DNA from: Streptomyces griseosporeus
Lineage (GTDB): Bacteria > Actinomycetota > Actinomycetes > Streptomycetales > Streptomycetaceae
Reading direction: 5' to 3'
Assembly: GCF_014656055.1 (NCBI RefSeq)
Contig: NZ_BNBR01000002.1
Location: 1 to 64,000 of the forward strand
Length of the DNA stretch: 64,000 nt
Part shown: positions 7,356-15,475 of the stretch, in pieces
How the letters are laid out: each line of letters begins with the position of its first letter
Position numbering within the stretch: the stretch's first letter is position 1
Notes under the pieces: model-generated
Told to the model about the DNA's origin: nothing
Seen by the model: only the letters and a program-made list of their open reading frames with translations
Database searches by the model: none
Translations under genes and position numbers: made by a program

Positions 7356-8219
7356 ATGCCGATCGTCGTCACCGGAGCCACCGGCCAGCTGGGCAGGCTC
7401 CCCGTCGAGGCACTGCTGCGGCGCGGGATCCCGGCCGCGGACATCATCGCGACCGGCCGGGACATCGCCGGGATCAAGGATTTGGCCGACCGAGGCATCA
7501 CGGTACGCCGCGCCGACTTCGCGGACACCGACGGCCTGGCCGAGGCATTCGCGGGGGCGGAAAGGCTGCTGCTGATCTCGGCCTCGGTCCCCGTGGGCGA
7601 GCGGGTCGCCAACCACCGCCGCGTGATCGACGCCGCGGCGTCCGCAGGCGTGTCGCTAGTGGCGTACACGAGCACGACGCACGCGGACACGGCCACCACC
7701 GTCATCGGTGCCACGCACGGCGAGACCGAGGCGTATCTGCGGGACCGCGGAATCCCCAGCGTGCTGCTGCGCAACGGCTGGTACCTGGAGAATTACACCA
7801 GCCAACTGCCGCAGATCCTGCACAACGGCGCGGTCGTCGGCGCCGCAGGCGAGGGGCGGATCAGCGCCGCGTCCCGCGCCGACTACGCCGAGGCCGCAGC
7901 GGCCGTCCTCACCGCTGAAGGCCACACCGGCGCCGTGTACGAGCTCGGCGGCGACGAATCCTTCACCCTGACTGAGCTCGCCGCCGCGATCTCCGCTGCG
8001 GCCGGAAAGCAGGTTACCTACGCTGACCTCCCGGTGGCCGACTTCGCCCAGGTACTGGCCTCCGCGGGCCTACCCGCCGAGCTGGCGGAGGTCCTCGCTG
8101 ACGCTGACCGCGGTATGAACCGCGGCGAGATGTACACCGACTCCGGCGACTTGCGCCGCCTGATCGGCCGCCCGCCCGTGACCCTGGCCGAGTCACTCGC
8201 GGCCGCCCTGCATGACTGA
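7356..8219 (+). CDS. qorB: QorB-like NAD(P)H:quinone oxidoreductase (NmrA/atypical SDR)
   Basis: A ~287-residue atypical short-chain dehydrogenase. The N-terminus is the Rossmann motif GATGQLG (residues 7-13), and the middle has YTSTTHAD and LLRNGWYLENY, which are characteristic of the QorB/NmrA quinone reductase group. It likely reduces quinones or similar electrophiles with NADPH. Two ATGs compete: 7347 and 7356. GGAAGGAAGG at 7336-7345 could serve either; 7356 gives the usual short N-terminus (PIVVTGATG). The stop codon lies inside the terminal repeat of the IS630-type element, so the element sits directly on the gene's end. The C-terminus (LAESLAAAL) looks complete. Confidence 0.9.
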   Translation: MPIVVTGATGQLGRLPVEALLRRGIPAADIIATGRDIAGIKDLADRGITVRRADFADTDGLAEAFAGAERLLLISASVPVGERVANHRRVIDAAASAGVSLVAYTSTTHADTATTVIGATHGETEAYLRDRGIPSVLLRNGWYLENYTSQLPQILHNGAVVGAAGEGRISAASRADYAEAAAAVLTAEGHTGAVYELGGDESFTLTELAAAISAAAGKQVTYADLPVADFAQVLASAGLPAELAEVLADADRGMNRGEMYTDSGDLRRLIGRPPVTLAESLAAALHD

Positions 8220-9360
8220 GGTTGAACTCGAGACGTGGCCTGGTTGCTCAGGTGGTTCTGATCGTCAGGCCGGTCTCGGCGAGGCAGCCGTCTATGAGTT
8301 CGCTGCGGTACTGGATGTGCCGTAGGCCGCGCCGGATGCGCTGGACGAGGTGTTCTGGGGTACTGAAGGCGACGTTGGAGAGCCAGCCGCGTCGCAGGAG
8401 GGACCAGATCCCCTCGACTGGGTTGAGGTCGGGTGCGTAGGGCGGCAGATAGTAGATGGTCAGCCAGTCCCGGGCCTCGGCGAACTTTTGCAGGTGGGCG
8501 GTTGTCCCAGACGAGAACGATCGGACCGCCGAGCTGCTGGTGTGCTGCGATCAACAGGTCCCGGTAGTCGCGCCAGGAGAAGCTCTTGCGCCCATCGCGA
8601 CGGCCGTCGTCATGGCGGGCCGGTAGATGAGCCTGGAGCGGTGACGGGGTTTGTAGCAGGTCAGCGCGGCGATGGAGATCCGTCTGCGGGAGCGGCCGCG
8701 GACCCGCACCACCGGGGTCCGGCCGCGCTGTGACCAGGTCTTCGCGTGCGGCGGCGAATGGAGAATCCGGCTTCGTCCTCGAAGACAAGCCAGGCTCCAC
8801 GGGCCGCCGCAAGTCTTCCGCGCAGGGCCACACCTCCTTGACCCACCCGGCCACCGCGTCGTTGTCCCGCTCCATGGCCCGTCGGGCCGAGACCTGCCAG
8901 GACCAGCCGTTACGCGCCAGCAGTTTCCGCACGCCCTGGATCGTGTAGGCCATGTGAAAGCGCCGACCGATCACCGTCTTGATCCGCGCCAGTGTCCAGC
9001 GCTGGTCCTCCCGGCCGTGCGCGGCTGGCCCCTTGGCCAGCTCCGCCTTCAGCTGCGCGAACTGCTCCTGGCTCAGCCTCGGCAGCGATGCCGGCTCCTG
9101 CGACCACAGGGCCCGCGGACCGCCCTCGTCCCACTTCTGCCGCCACCGTTGTACCGAGCGTACGTTGACGCGCAGGGCCTTGGCGGTGACCGAGCTCGCC
9201 TCCCCCTGGGCGAACCGCTCAGCCACCTTGAGCCGTAACTCCTCGCGAAGCTGCTGCCGTTTGGCAGTCAGCCCGCCTCCTTACGGATACCGCATGCCCC
9301 GGTGATACCGCACGAGCGACGAGCCATCAGACCCTACGACACCACGAGTTCAATCTCGGT
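8215..9360. mobile_element. IS630-type insertion element, decayed
   Basis: Bounded by imperfect 16-bp inverted ends, ACTGAGGTTGAACTCG at 8215 and, on the other strand, ACCGAGATTGAACTCG at 9345-9360 (two mismatches). It is about 1.15 kb and carries one transposase gene on the minus strand with several lesions. IS630 elements target TA; no clean duplicated TA is visible at the flanks. The left end supplies the stop codon of qorB. Confidence 0.75.
8248..9296 (-). pseudogene. IS630-family transposase, disabled
   Basis: The gene would start at ATG 9296 (MRYP) but meets TAA at 9282-9284 as codon 5, where the family has Gln, before continuing GGGLTAKRQQLREEL. An HTH region follows (VTAKALRVNVRSVQRWRQKW), then the winged segment (RWTLARIKTVIGRRFHMAYT). 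Near 8800 the frame shifts; the catalytic block WLVFEDEAGFS appears in another frame. A further shift separates IVLVWDN from the remaining strand that ends in LTIRTT at 8248. With a nonsense codon and at least two frameshifts it cannot make transposase. Confidence 0.8.
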
Positions 9361-9605
9361 AGCTCGCTCTACACGCCGAACTGCACACCGACGACACCCT
9401 CACCGCCCCGCCTTTCCACGCAGGTTCTCCCACCGCCGGCGAGTTCACGTGACAAGGGCGGCGGTGCACACCGCTGAGCAGGAGGGTTCCGACGTGCCCC
9501 CGGGGGATGTCATGACAGGCTCCCCGGGGCCCGATGGTGTCTGGTCATGCTGGACTGACGGCGCACCCGGTGGCGGAGCCGAGCGACACCGACGGAAACC
9601 CTTGA
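9361..9605. other. Gene-free stretch beside the IS630 element
   Basis: Between the right inverted end and the terminator of the next gene I see no supported coding frame. A short plus-strand frame ending in AGEFT may be the tail of a gene cut by the insertion, but nothing identifies it. Confidence 0.35.
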
Positions 9606-9628
9606 CCCCGTCCACGACAGGGACGGGG
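9606..9628 (-). terminator. Hairpin terminator after the secreted inhibitor-like gene
   Basis: Arms CCCCGTCC (9606-9613) and GGACGGGG (9621-9628) with a 7-nt loop, placed about 30 nt beyond the stop of the minus-strand gene ending at 9659. Confidence 0.6.
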
Positions 9629-9658
9629 CCAAGGGGCGGCACGTTTGTCACGCCGGAT

Positions 9659-10066
9659 TCAGCAGGACTCGACCCACTTGTGGGACGCGACGTTGTCGTT
9701 GAGGGGCGCCCCCGCGCCATTGCCGTTGTAAGGGAAGTGGTCGAGTGTCATGTTCCGCAGCGAGTCGCCGTTCGGCAGGCAGAAGGACGCGCCTCCCCAG
9801 CCTATGCCCCAGTAGAGCAGCACGTCGTCGAGCGGACCGAGCCAGCCGTCGTTCCAGATCGACGACGCCTCGTTCCGGATTCCGCGGTCCCTCCAGTCGG
9901 TGCTGTTTCCTCCCCACGCCGCAGGCCGTGCGTAGGTGTAGTCGTTGAAGTTGATGTCCTGGTAGGCCTTGAGGTATCCGTCGTTGGCCTGGGCAGCCGC
10001 GGGCAGCACCGTCACGCCGACGGTGGCTGTGATCACGACAGCCGCCCACTTGCCGATGCGGATCAT
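9659..10066 (-). CDS. Secreted I36/beta-gamma-crystallin-like small protein
   Basis: A 135-residue exported protein. The signal peptide (MIRIGKWAAVVITATVGVTV, cut near AQA) precedes a mature domain with aromatic and Gly-rich repeats: INFNDYTY, then NEASSIWN, DDVLLYWGIGWGG and SFCLPNGDSLRNMTL. This pattern, with a short cysteine pair (Cys in SFC and the terminal ESC), resembles peptidase-inhibitor family I36 and related beta-gamma-crystallin proteins of Streptomyces; the assignment is by look, not by search. RBS GAGGAG lies 7 nt before the ATG. The start overlaps the upstream stop as ATGA, so translation may be coupled to the preceding truncated gene. Confidence 0.7.
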   Translation of the reverse strand: MIRIGKWAAVVITATVGVTVLPAAAQANDGYLKAYQDINFNDYTYARPAAWGGNSTDWRDRGIRNEASSIWNDGWLGPLDDVLLYWGIGWGGASFCLPNGDSLRNMTLDHFPYNGNGAGAPLNDNVASHKWVESC

Positions 10067-10788
10067 GGAGAACTCCTCTGGGTTCTTCCGTCTGCCGACT
10101 GAGGGATTTCACTTGTCGAGGAGGGATGCGGCCGGTGTTTCCGTGCCGGCCGGGCTGCTCCCTCGAGGATCACACGAGCCTGGGGAACCGCTTTTTTGCG
10201 CAGCGCTTCGGCCAGTGCCAGATCCTTGCCGTATGCCATGGACAGCTCCTGCTCGTACTTTTTGTCGAGCCGAGCCGCTGTCGCGGAGAATCCGCTGCTC
10301 CTCGCACATTCGGCCTCCGCCACCGCGGTCGCCTTCTCCTGGCGAAGGGATTCCTTGCCGCCGCCCCTGAAGCGGTTGGCCGTTTGCAGCGGTGACGAGT
10401 AGCGCAATCCGCGTTGGTTCATGCAAGCCGACCAGGCTTGCACTCCTTTGCCGAACTGCGGATCGTCCAGGACCCGTTGCGTGCGCAGCGTCGAAAGATA
10501 GCGCTCGACGGAGCTCGCTCTGTACCAGCCCTTCATGTCGCCGTACAGGATTCCCATGGCGGCGGTCCGGCATCCCTTGTCGCTCCGCGAGACGGTTGGC
10601 CCTCCGGGTAGATCGACGGACAATCCCGGGGGCTTCGGTCCGTTGAGCGCGGCCATGGCTTCCGCCCGGCGCCGGGCCGGCAACGAGAGCAGGTAGCTCT
10701 GGTTCGGGTCGGTCCTCCGAGCGGACTGCTGCTTCAGCCGCAGCCCGCTCCCGTAGCCGTGCACGGCCGCCCACTTCGGGTCGTCCAC
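10063..10788 (-). CDS. Conserved Streptomyces-type protein, probably 5'-truncated
   Basis: A 241-residue frame from a GTG at 10788. It begins abruptly inside what looks like a globular extracytoplasmic domain: DDPKWAAVHGYGSGL, then KGCRTAAMGILYGDMKGWY, AWSACMNQRGLRYSSPLQTA and AECARSSGFSATAARLDKKY. Three spaced cysteines suggest disulfides. The family normally begins with a lipoprotein or signal sequence; here none is present, and homologous-looking residues continue upstream of 10788 (RDFPYV) until about 10830, where a Y-family polymerase fragment begins in another frame. So the 5' end was probably lost at that junction. Its TGA overlaps the ATG of the small secreted protein. Function unknown. 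Confidence 0.5.
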   Translation of the reverse strand: MDDPKWAAVHGYGSGLRLKQQSARRTDPNQSYLLSLPARRRAEAMAALNGPKPPGLSVDLPGGPTVSRSDKGCRTAAMGILYGDMKGWYRASSVERYLSTLRTQRVLDDPQFGKGVQAWSACMNQRGLRYSSPLQTANRFRGGGKESLRQEKATAVAEAECARSSGFSATAARLDKKYEQELSMAYGKDLALAEALRKKAVPQARVILEGAARPARKHRPHPSSTSEIPQSADGRTQRSSP

Positions 10789-10829
10789 GACGTAGGGGAA
10801 GTCGCGGATCTGCGGAGCGGCCGCGCTGC

Positions 10830-11075
10830 AGGCCTGCAGCGTCCATCAGCTGGTAGGCCAGGGCGCGCAGGTCCTCCTCGTGCGCGGAGGGGGCGGCCAG
10901 GCGGCGGGTCTTCTCCCACCGGCCTCCCCCAGCTAAGGCGAGCTGAAGGGTCAGGGCGCGGGCGGCCTGGCCGCGGCGGCGCAGCAGCAGGCCGAGGTCA
11001 ACGACGAGGGTGAGGAGGGCGCCGCGGACATCGGCGCCGTCCAGGACGTGCCGCTCGAAACGGCGCCGCACTGCG
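10830..11075 (-). pseudogene. Y-family DNA polymerase fragment (little-finger region)
   Basis: Translation gives FERHVLDGADVRGALLTLV, then LLLRRRGQAARALTLQLALA and a segment ending AYQLMDAAGLQRGR. This layout (helix, R..GQ.A..LTL.., TAH/SAHE..L...AY.L...LGLQRAR) is that of the C-terminal little-finger domain in actinobacterial DinB/ImuB-like polymerases. Palm and fingers are missing and the reading frame breaks after LQRGR, where a different gene fragment begins. The first ~85 bp of it are repeated at 20076-20160. Confidence 0.6.
10988..11072. repeat. 85-bp near-identical repeat, copy 1
   Basis: Begins CAGGCCGAGGTC and includes GACATCGGCGCCGTCCAGGA; it matches 20076-20160 with only a few differences, in the same orientation. 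Both encode the same piece of a Y-family polymerase (FERHVLDGADVR) on the minus strand. Confidence 0.75.
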
Positions 11076-11354
11076 GCGGAGGCGGGCCGCCGCTGTCCGT
11101 CTCACCGAAGAGGAGCGGAAGAGGGTTCGTGACGACCTCCGGCGCCTCGAAGAGCTGAGGATCTGAGGCGGCTTTGCGAGTCCTGGTCACCGGCGCGGCG
11201 CCTCCTCCTGGTCCCCCTTGTGAGGGGTCGCCGTGACGGCACTCCGAGGCGGTGGTCCGGGGTGCGGCAGAGATCCGTACAACCAACGCCGTGCTTCGTG
11301 AGTCGTGATCATGACGGCCGCCACGGGGCCGTCCTGATGCGACCAGAGGACCGA

Positions 11355-13045
11355 ATGTTCCCAGCCAGACGCACGGCCACCGCCGCGACGGTCGTGCTCG
11401 CCACCGCCGGCGGTCTGCTCACGACCGCCACCACTCCGGCATCCGCCGCGGGGTGTACCTCTCCGGCCTACACCCGGCAGTTCTTCGCGAACACCACCTT
11501 CTCGGGCACCCCCAAGTGCACCGACTGCGACAGCGCCGTCGCCGAGTCCTGGAGCGGCGCCCCCGCCACCGGCCTGCCCGCCGACAACTTCGGCGTCCGC
11601 TGGACGGTGACCCGGGACTTCGGCTCCGGCGGGCCCTTCTCCCTCGCCGTCAGGGGCCAGGACGGCATGCGCGTCTACCTCGACGGCAGCCGCAGGATCG
11701 ACCTGTGGAAGAACACCTCCAGCACGGTCTGGCGCACCGTCAACCTCACCGTCCCACCCGGCAAGCACACCCTGCGCGTCGACTACGTCAACTGGACCGG
11801 CGCCGCCGCCGTCTCGTTCACGTACACCCCGCTGACCTCCGCCACCGCCGACCAGGTCAAACCGCTCGCCCCGGCCGGTCTCGCCGTGTCCTACGACAGG
11901 ATCACGGGGCGCGCCCAGCTCACGTGGGCGCGGAACAAGGAGATGGACCTCTCCGGGTACCGCGTCTACCGGCGTGCACAGGGCGCGGCCTTCCCCGCCA
12001 CCCCGCTGGCCTCCACCACGGGTACGTCGTACACGGACAGCACCCTGCCGGTGGCGGGTGCCGCATACGCCTACGAGGTCCGCGCCTACGACAAGGCCGG
12101 CAACACCTCATACGGCAGCTCCGACGTCACGGTCACCACCGTCGACCGGACGGCGCCCGCGGTGCCGGGCGGTCTGCAGGTGACCGACACCTCGGAGCAC
12201 AACGGGCTGCGGCTCGGCTGGAACCCGGTCGCGCAGGCGGTGTCGTACCGGGTCTACCGGGCACCGGGCGCGGACGGCCCCTTCAGCCTGATCGGGAGCA
12301 CCGGCGAGCCGTCGTTCCGGGACGGCACGGGCACGCCGGGTGTCACCTACGCCTACCGGGTGAGCGCCGTCGACGCCGCGGGCAACGCGTCCGCACCGTC
12401 CGTCGTGATCATGGACCGGCGTTGGGACGACCTCCGCCCTCCGCGGTCACCGGGCTGACGGTCACCCCGACCGGCTACGGCTTCCACCTCGCCTGGGACG
12501 CCAACCCGACGCCCGATCTGGCCCGGTACGCCGTCTACGCCGGTCGGGTGATCAGTGACGAGGACCTGAAGGCGTGCGAGGTGTACGCGGCGGAGTGGCT
12601 GTCCACCGACACCACCTCCTACGACTACGCCACCCTCCCTGACGGCGAGGAGCGCTGCTTCTTCATCGACGCCGTGGACGACGACTGGAACTCCCACTAC
12701 GAGTGGACCCGTTCGCCGAACATCGTGACCGCGACAGAGCAGGACACCACCCCGAGCGTGCCGGCCCCCGAAGGCGCGCCGATCAGCTTGGATGCGACCG
12801 TCCCGCAGCGGGGGCTCGCACAGGTCGAGTTGAACTGGAACCACGTGGCCGACGCCACCGGCTACCAGGTCTACCGCTGGAACCCGCAGACGACGGCGTA
12901 CGAGAAGCTGGCGCAGACCACGCAGACCACCTACGTGGACGCCGGCCTCACCGAGGGAACCACCCACTACTACAGGGTGACTGCCCTGTACGCGGACGGT
13001 TCCGAGTCCGCACCCGGAGCGGACGGAGCGGCTCTCGCCCCCTGA
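11355..13045 (+). pseudogene. Secreted PA14-like/fibronectin-III repeat protein, frameshifted
   Basis: A large secreted protein split by one frameshift. From ATG 11355 (AGAGGA 5 nt upstream) it has a signal peptide (TATAATVVLATAGGLLTTAT, cut after ASA), then a ~130-residue PA14-like sugar-binding module (FFANTTFSGTPKCTDCDSAV, WTVTRDFGSGGPF, DGMRVYLDGSR), then fibronectin-III modules beginning KPLAPAGLAVSY and TAPAVPGGLQVT. Near 12430 the frame changes: one frame runs to a stop at 12456-12458, while the homologous sequence (PPSAVTGLTVTPTGYGFHL) continues in the next frame through two more modules to 13045. A single-base sequencing error would restore ~560 residues. Likely surface or extracellular polysaccharide binding. 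Confidence 0.75.
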
Positions 13046-13146
13046 ACACCCGAGGAGGGGCCCGCGATCAAGCCCCGGGCCCAGCACCGCCGAACGGGAA
13101 GATCTTCACGAACCGGGCGTCACGAAACTACGCCGAAGCCCTCGGT

Positions 13147-13164
13147 CCGTCCCCGCGGGGACGG
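13147..13164. terminator. Perfect 18-bp palindrome, likely bidirectional terminator
   Basis: CCGTCCCCGCGGGGACGG, a perfect dyad between the plus-strand fibronectin gene (ends 13045) and the minus-strand frames ending at 13223. It could terminate both converging units. Confidence 0.5.
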
Positions 13165-13222
13165 CGGGGACCAGTACTCAGGAGCGCCCGGTCAGGCGTG
13201 ATGGGCGTATGGCCGGAACCGG

Positions 13223-13294
13223 TCAGAACCGTATGTCGAAGGATGGCCTCTGGTTGTGGTAGTCGAGCATCGAACTGTTGAAGAGCCCTCCCAT
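13223..13294 (-). CDS. Candidate short peptide at the end of the ABC/NUDIX operon
   Basis: A 23-codon frame from ATG 13294: MGGLFNSSML, DYHNQRPSF, ending in DIRF. The frame is open further upstream and reads TLTITATKNHH just before this ATG, so the peptide could be longer or could be the tail of a decayed larger protein. No ribosome site precedes the ATG. Its composition (Asn, Ser, Tyr, His, Phe) differs from the Arg/Pro/Ala-rich noise around it, which is why I list it. Its place at the 3' end of an ABC exporter operon fits a modified-peptide precursor, but that is speculation. Confidence 0.25.
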   Translation of the reverse strand: MGGLFNSSMLDYHNQRPSFDIRF

Positions 13295-13407
13295 GTGGTG
13301 GTTCTTCGTGGCGGTGATCGTGAGCGTCGCCGGGCGAGGAGACACTCGTCGTCCAGGTGAGCGAAGACGGGCAAGCAGGGCGGGCAGCACGGGGATCTCC
13401 AGGGCGG

Positions 13408-13890
13408 TCACAGTAATGGGCACGGGCGTGCCGGTGACGTGCCCGGCGTGGCGGGCGAGGTGGGGAGCGAGGTCCGGGTGGCCGCCGCGCCCGGCGACCT
13501 GGAGGACCTGCGCGAGCGCGACCAGCTCCCCGACCCGTTCGGCGGGTGCGTCCGGGACAGAGATGGTCCGCGGCCAGCCACAAGCCCCGGTCCGCATCGG
13601 CCGGCGGGGCGCCAGCGGTCCGCCGGCAGATCCCACCGCGGCGGCTCCTCGTCCGGCGCGCTGCGCCGCACGTATGCCTGCGGCATCAGCACCTCGCGCG
13701 GCAGCGCCAGCAGGGCGTCGGGCACCGGCCCGTGCCGCAACTCGTGCCTGGCCTGCGGTTCGGCGACCGTCGCCGTGCGCGCGGCAGCAGGGTCCACCGC
13801 GACCGCAAGCGGGCCTGTACCAGCCGCTGCCGGTCCGGGTGCCCGGCCAAGTTGGGCCGGGGTTGCCGTGTTCGTGTCTGGGAGCGTCAT
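13408..13890 (-). CDS. Methyltransferase-like N-terminal fragment
   Basis: A 160-residue frame starting ATG 13890, overlapping the stop of the NUDIX gene as ATGA. Residues ~45-85 (ELRHGPVPDALLALPREVLM then PQAYVRRSAPDEEPPRWDL) resemble the N-terminal lid of protein-isoaspartate-type methyltransferases found in actinobacterial peptide-modification operons. After WDL the sequence turns into Ser/Arg-rich out-of-frame text, and no SAM-binding motif follows, so the catalytic domain is lost. The frame itself remains open to 13408. Probably a remnant kept by operon position. Confidence 0.4.
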   Translation of the reverse strand: MTLPDTNTATPAQLGRAPGPAAAGTGPLAVAVDPAAARTATVAEPQARHELRHGPVPDALLALPREVLMPQAYVRRSAPDEEPPRWDLPADRWRPAGRCGPGLVAGRGPSLSRTHPPNGSGSWSRSRRSSRSPGAAATRTSLPTSPATPGTSPARPCPLL

Positions 13891-14774
13891 CGCCTGTCCC
13901 ACCCCCTTTGTGAGTACAGGCGACCGGCGAGCACGCCTTCGATCGCCTGGCGGGTGTAGGGCACGACGTCGGTGGGGAGGTCCTTCGGGTTCCAGAACCG
14001 CCACTCGACGCACCGGTCGGGCTCCCGGACAGCCGGGGTGCCGGACCAGGTGCCGGCCCGGAAGACCAGGCCGATCCTGGGGCGGGCTGACGGTGAGTCC
14101 ACGTGGTGGACGATGTGCACGAGGTGGACGTCGTCCGGCTCGATGACCAGCCCGGCCTCCTCCTGCGCCTCCCTGACCAGGCAGGCGACGGCTTCCTCGC
14201 GTTCGCAGTGCCCGGCCAGGAAGTGCCACGTGTTGCCCGCGTACGCCGAGTCGCGGTGACGCAGGCCGAGAAGGATCCGGCCGTGGGCGTCCTCCAGGTA
14301 GAGGTGGACACCGACGATGTGGAGCTCAGTTCCCTCCGGTGCCTCCTCGCGCAGCAGCCGGGTCGCGGCTGGCGGGCTGCCGGCGGGCGGATGCTCGGCG
14401 GCGTGCCGGCGAATGAAGTCACCGAGACCGGGGCTGAGGTTAAGCCGCTCGAGCATGTCCGGGGTGAACCACCGCAGCAGCACGCCCTCGTGCAGGTCCA
14501 CCGTCTCCGGGTCGCCACTCCAACGGCCCTGGAAGACCTGGATCGGCACCGAAAGGCCGTCGACGCTCGTCGCCTCCTCCAGTGCGTAAGGCGCCAGATG
14601 GGCCACCTCCAGCCCTGGTACTTCCTCGGCGAGTTCCCGCCGCACGGTCGCCTCCAGGCTGGCGTCGTTGCGTGTGCGGCCGCCGCCCAGGAGCGCGAAC
14701 GTGCCAGGGGCCCAGATGCCTTCGCGCTGGTCGCGCAGGTGGAGGAGATATCTGCCGTGGCCGTCGTGGATCAG
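13887..14774 (-). CDS. Double-NUDIX-type hydrolase with probable CTG start
   Basis: About 295 residues with two NUDIX-like halves. The first half has WAPGTFALLGGGRTRND followed by VRRELAEEVPGL; the second has WHFLAGHCEREE followed by VREAQEEAGL. Both keep the REUxEExG(L) core, though the spacing or the first Glu of the box deviates. The homologous frame extends well upstream of the first ATG/GTG/TTG (14645) but offers only a CTG, which overlaps the previous stop as CTGA at 14771-14774. Since every other junction in this operon is a 4-nt overlap, I place the start there. Substrate unknown: NUDIX enzymes cleave nucleoside diphosphates linked to another group. It ends in ATGA overlap with the next gene. 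Confidence 0.7.
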   Translation of the reverse strand: MIHDGHGRYLLHLRDQREGIWAPGTFALLGGGRTRNDASLEATVRRELAEEVPGLEVAHLAPYALEEATSVDGLSVPIQVFQGRWSGDPETVDLHEGVLLRWFTPDMLERLNLSPGLGDFIRRHAAEHPPAGSPPAATRLLREEAPEGTELHIVGVHLYLEDAHGRILLGLRHRDSAYAGNTWHFLAGHCEREEAVACLVREAQEEAGLVIEPDDVHLVHIVHHVDSPSARPRIGLVFRAGTWSGTPAVREPDRCVEWRFWNPKDLPTDVVPYTRQAIEGVLAGRLYSQRGWDRR

Positions 14775-15475
14775 CGCGGAGGCGTTGCGTTGACGGGCTC
14801 CGGCCGCCCGCTCAGACCTTGGTCGCGGGCGTCCAGGAGCTTGGCGCGCAAGCTCCTGGAACGAACGTCGGCGAAGTCGAGCCAGCGGACGCCGGAGATC
14901 TCCTCGTCCTGCAAGGTGAGCTGGGGGTGCTGCTCGGGCACGAGGTAGAAGAGGAAGCGGAAGTCGAAGTGCTGGTGTGCGCCTTCACCCTTGGCGGCGT
15001 TGGCGCCGATGTCATGGACGTCGATGTCGATCGGATCCCCGAGGAACTGCGGGGTGAGGCAAAGGTGGCCCGGCCGGAGGCCGGTCTCCTCGCACACTTC
15101 GCGCAGCGCCGCGGCCAGGAGCGTCCGGTCCCCCTCGATGTGGCCACCTGGGCTGAGGAGCAGTCCTGTGCTCCGGTGGCCGATGTGCAGTACGCGCTGT
15201 TCACGGTCGATGACGGCCGCGCTGCACGTGACGTGGCCGGGGAGCGTGGCACGGTCGGCCGGGTCGTCGGCGCCGTCCAGGAGGGAGAGCAGACCAGCGA
15301 GGGAGTCCCGTTCGTGTGGATGCCGGGTCAGGTACGCCTCGGCGGTTTGGCGGATGTGGGAGCGCGTGAGCGGCACGTCATCACCTCGGAAGGGCAGGAG
15401 TAGGGCGGGCAGGTTGGCGGCGGTGGGGGTAGCCGCTGCTGCGGGGCGCGCGAAGGTGGCTCCGAGGCGGCTCAC
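14771..15475 (-). CDS. NUDIX hydrolase
   Basis: 234 residues from a GTG at 15475 that overlaps the ABC transporter stop (GTGA). An N-terminal helical stretch (SHIRQTAEAYLTRHPHERD) precedes the NUDIX domain: VTCSAAVIDREQRVLHIGHR, then the box GGHIEGDRT...REVCEETGL, then FLFYLVPEQHPQLTLQDEEI and VRWLDFADV. One Glu of the box is replaced by Arg (GGHIEGDR), while REVCEETGL is complete. Part of the sORF-ABC-NUDIX-NUDIX-methyltransferase operon. A role in nucleotide-sugar or activated-intermediate turnover for an exported product is possible; the sequence does not say which. Confidence 0.85.
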   Translation of the reverse strand: MSRLGATFARPAAAATPTAANLPALLLPFRGDDVPLTRSHIRQTAEAYLTRHPHERDSLAGLLSLLDGADDPADRATLPGHVTCSAAVIDREQRVLHIGHRSTGLLLSPGGHIEGDRTLLAAALREVCEETGLRPGHLCLTPQFLGDPIDIDVHDIGANAAKGEGAHQHFDFRFLFYLVPEQHPQLTLQDEEISGVRWLDFADVRSRSLRAKLLDARDQGLSGRPEPVNATPPR

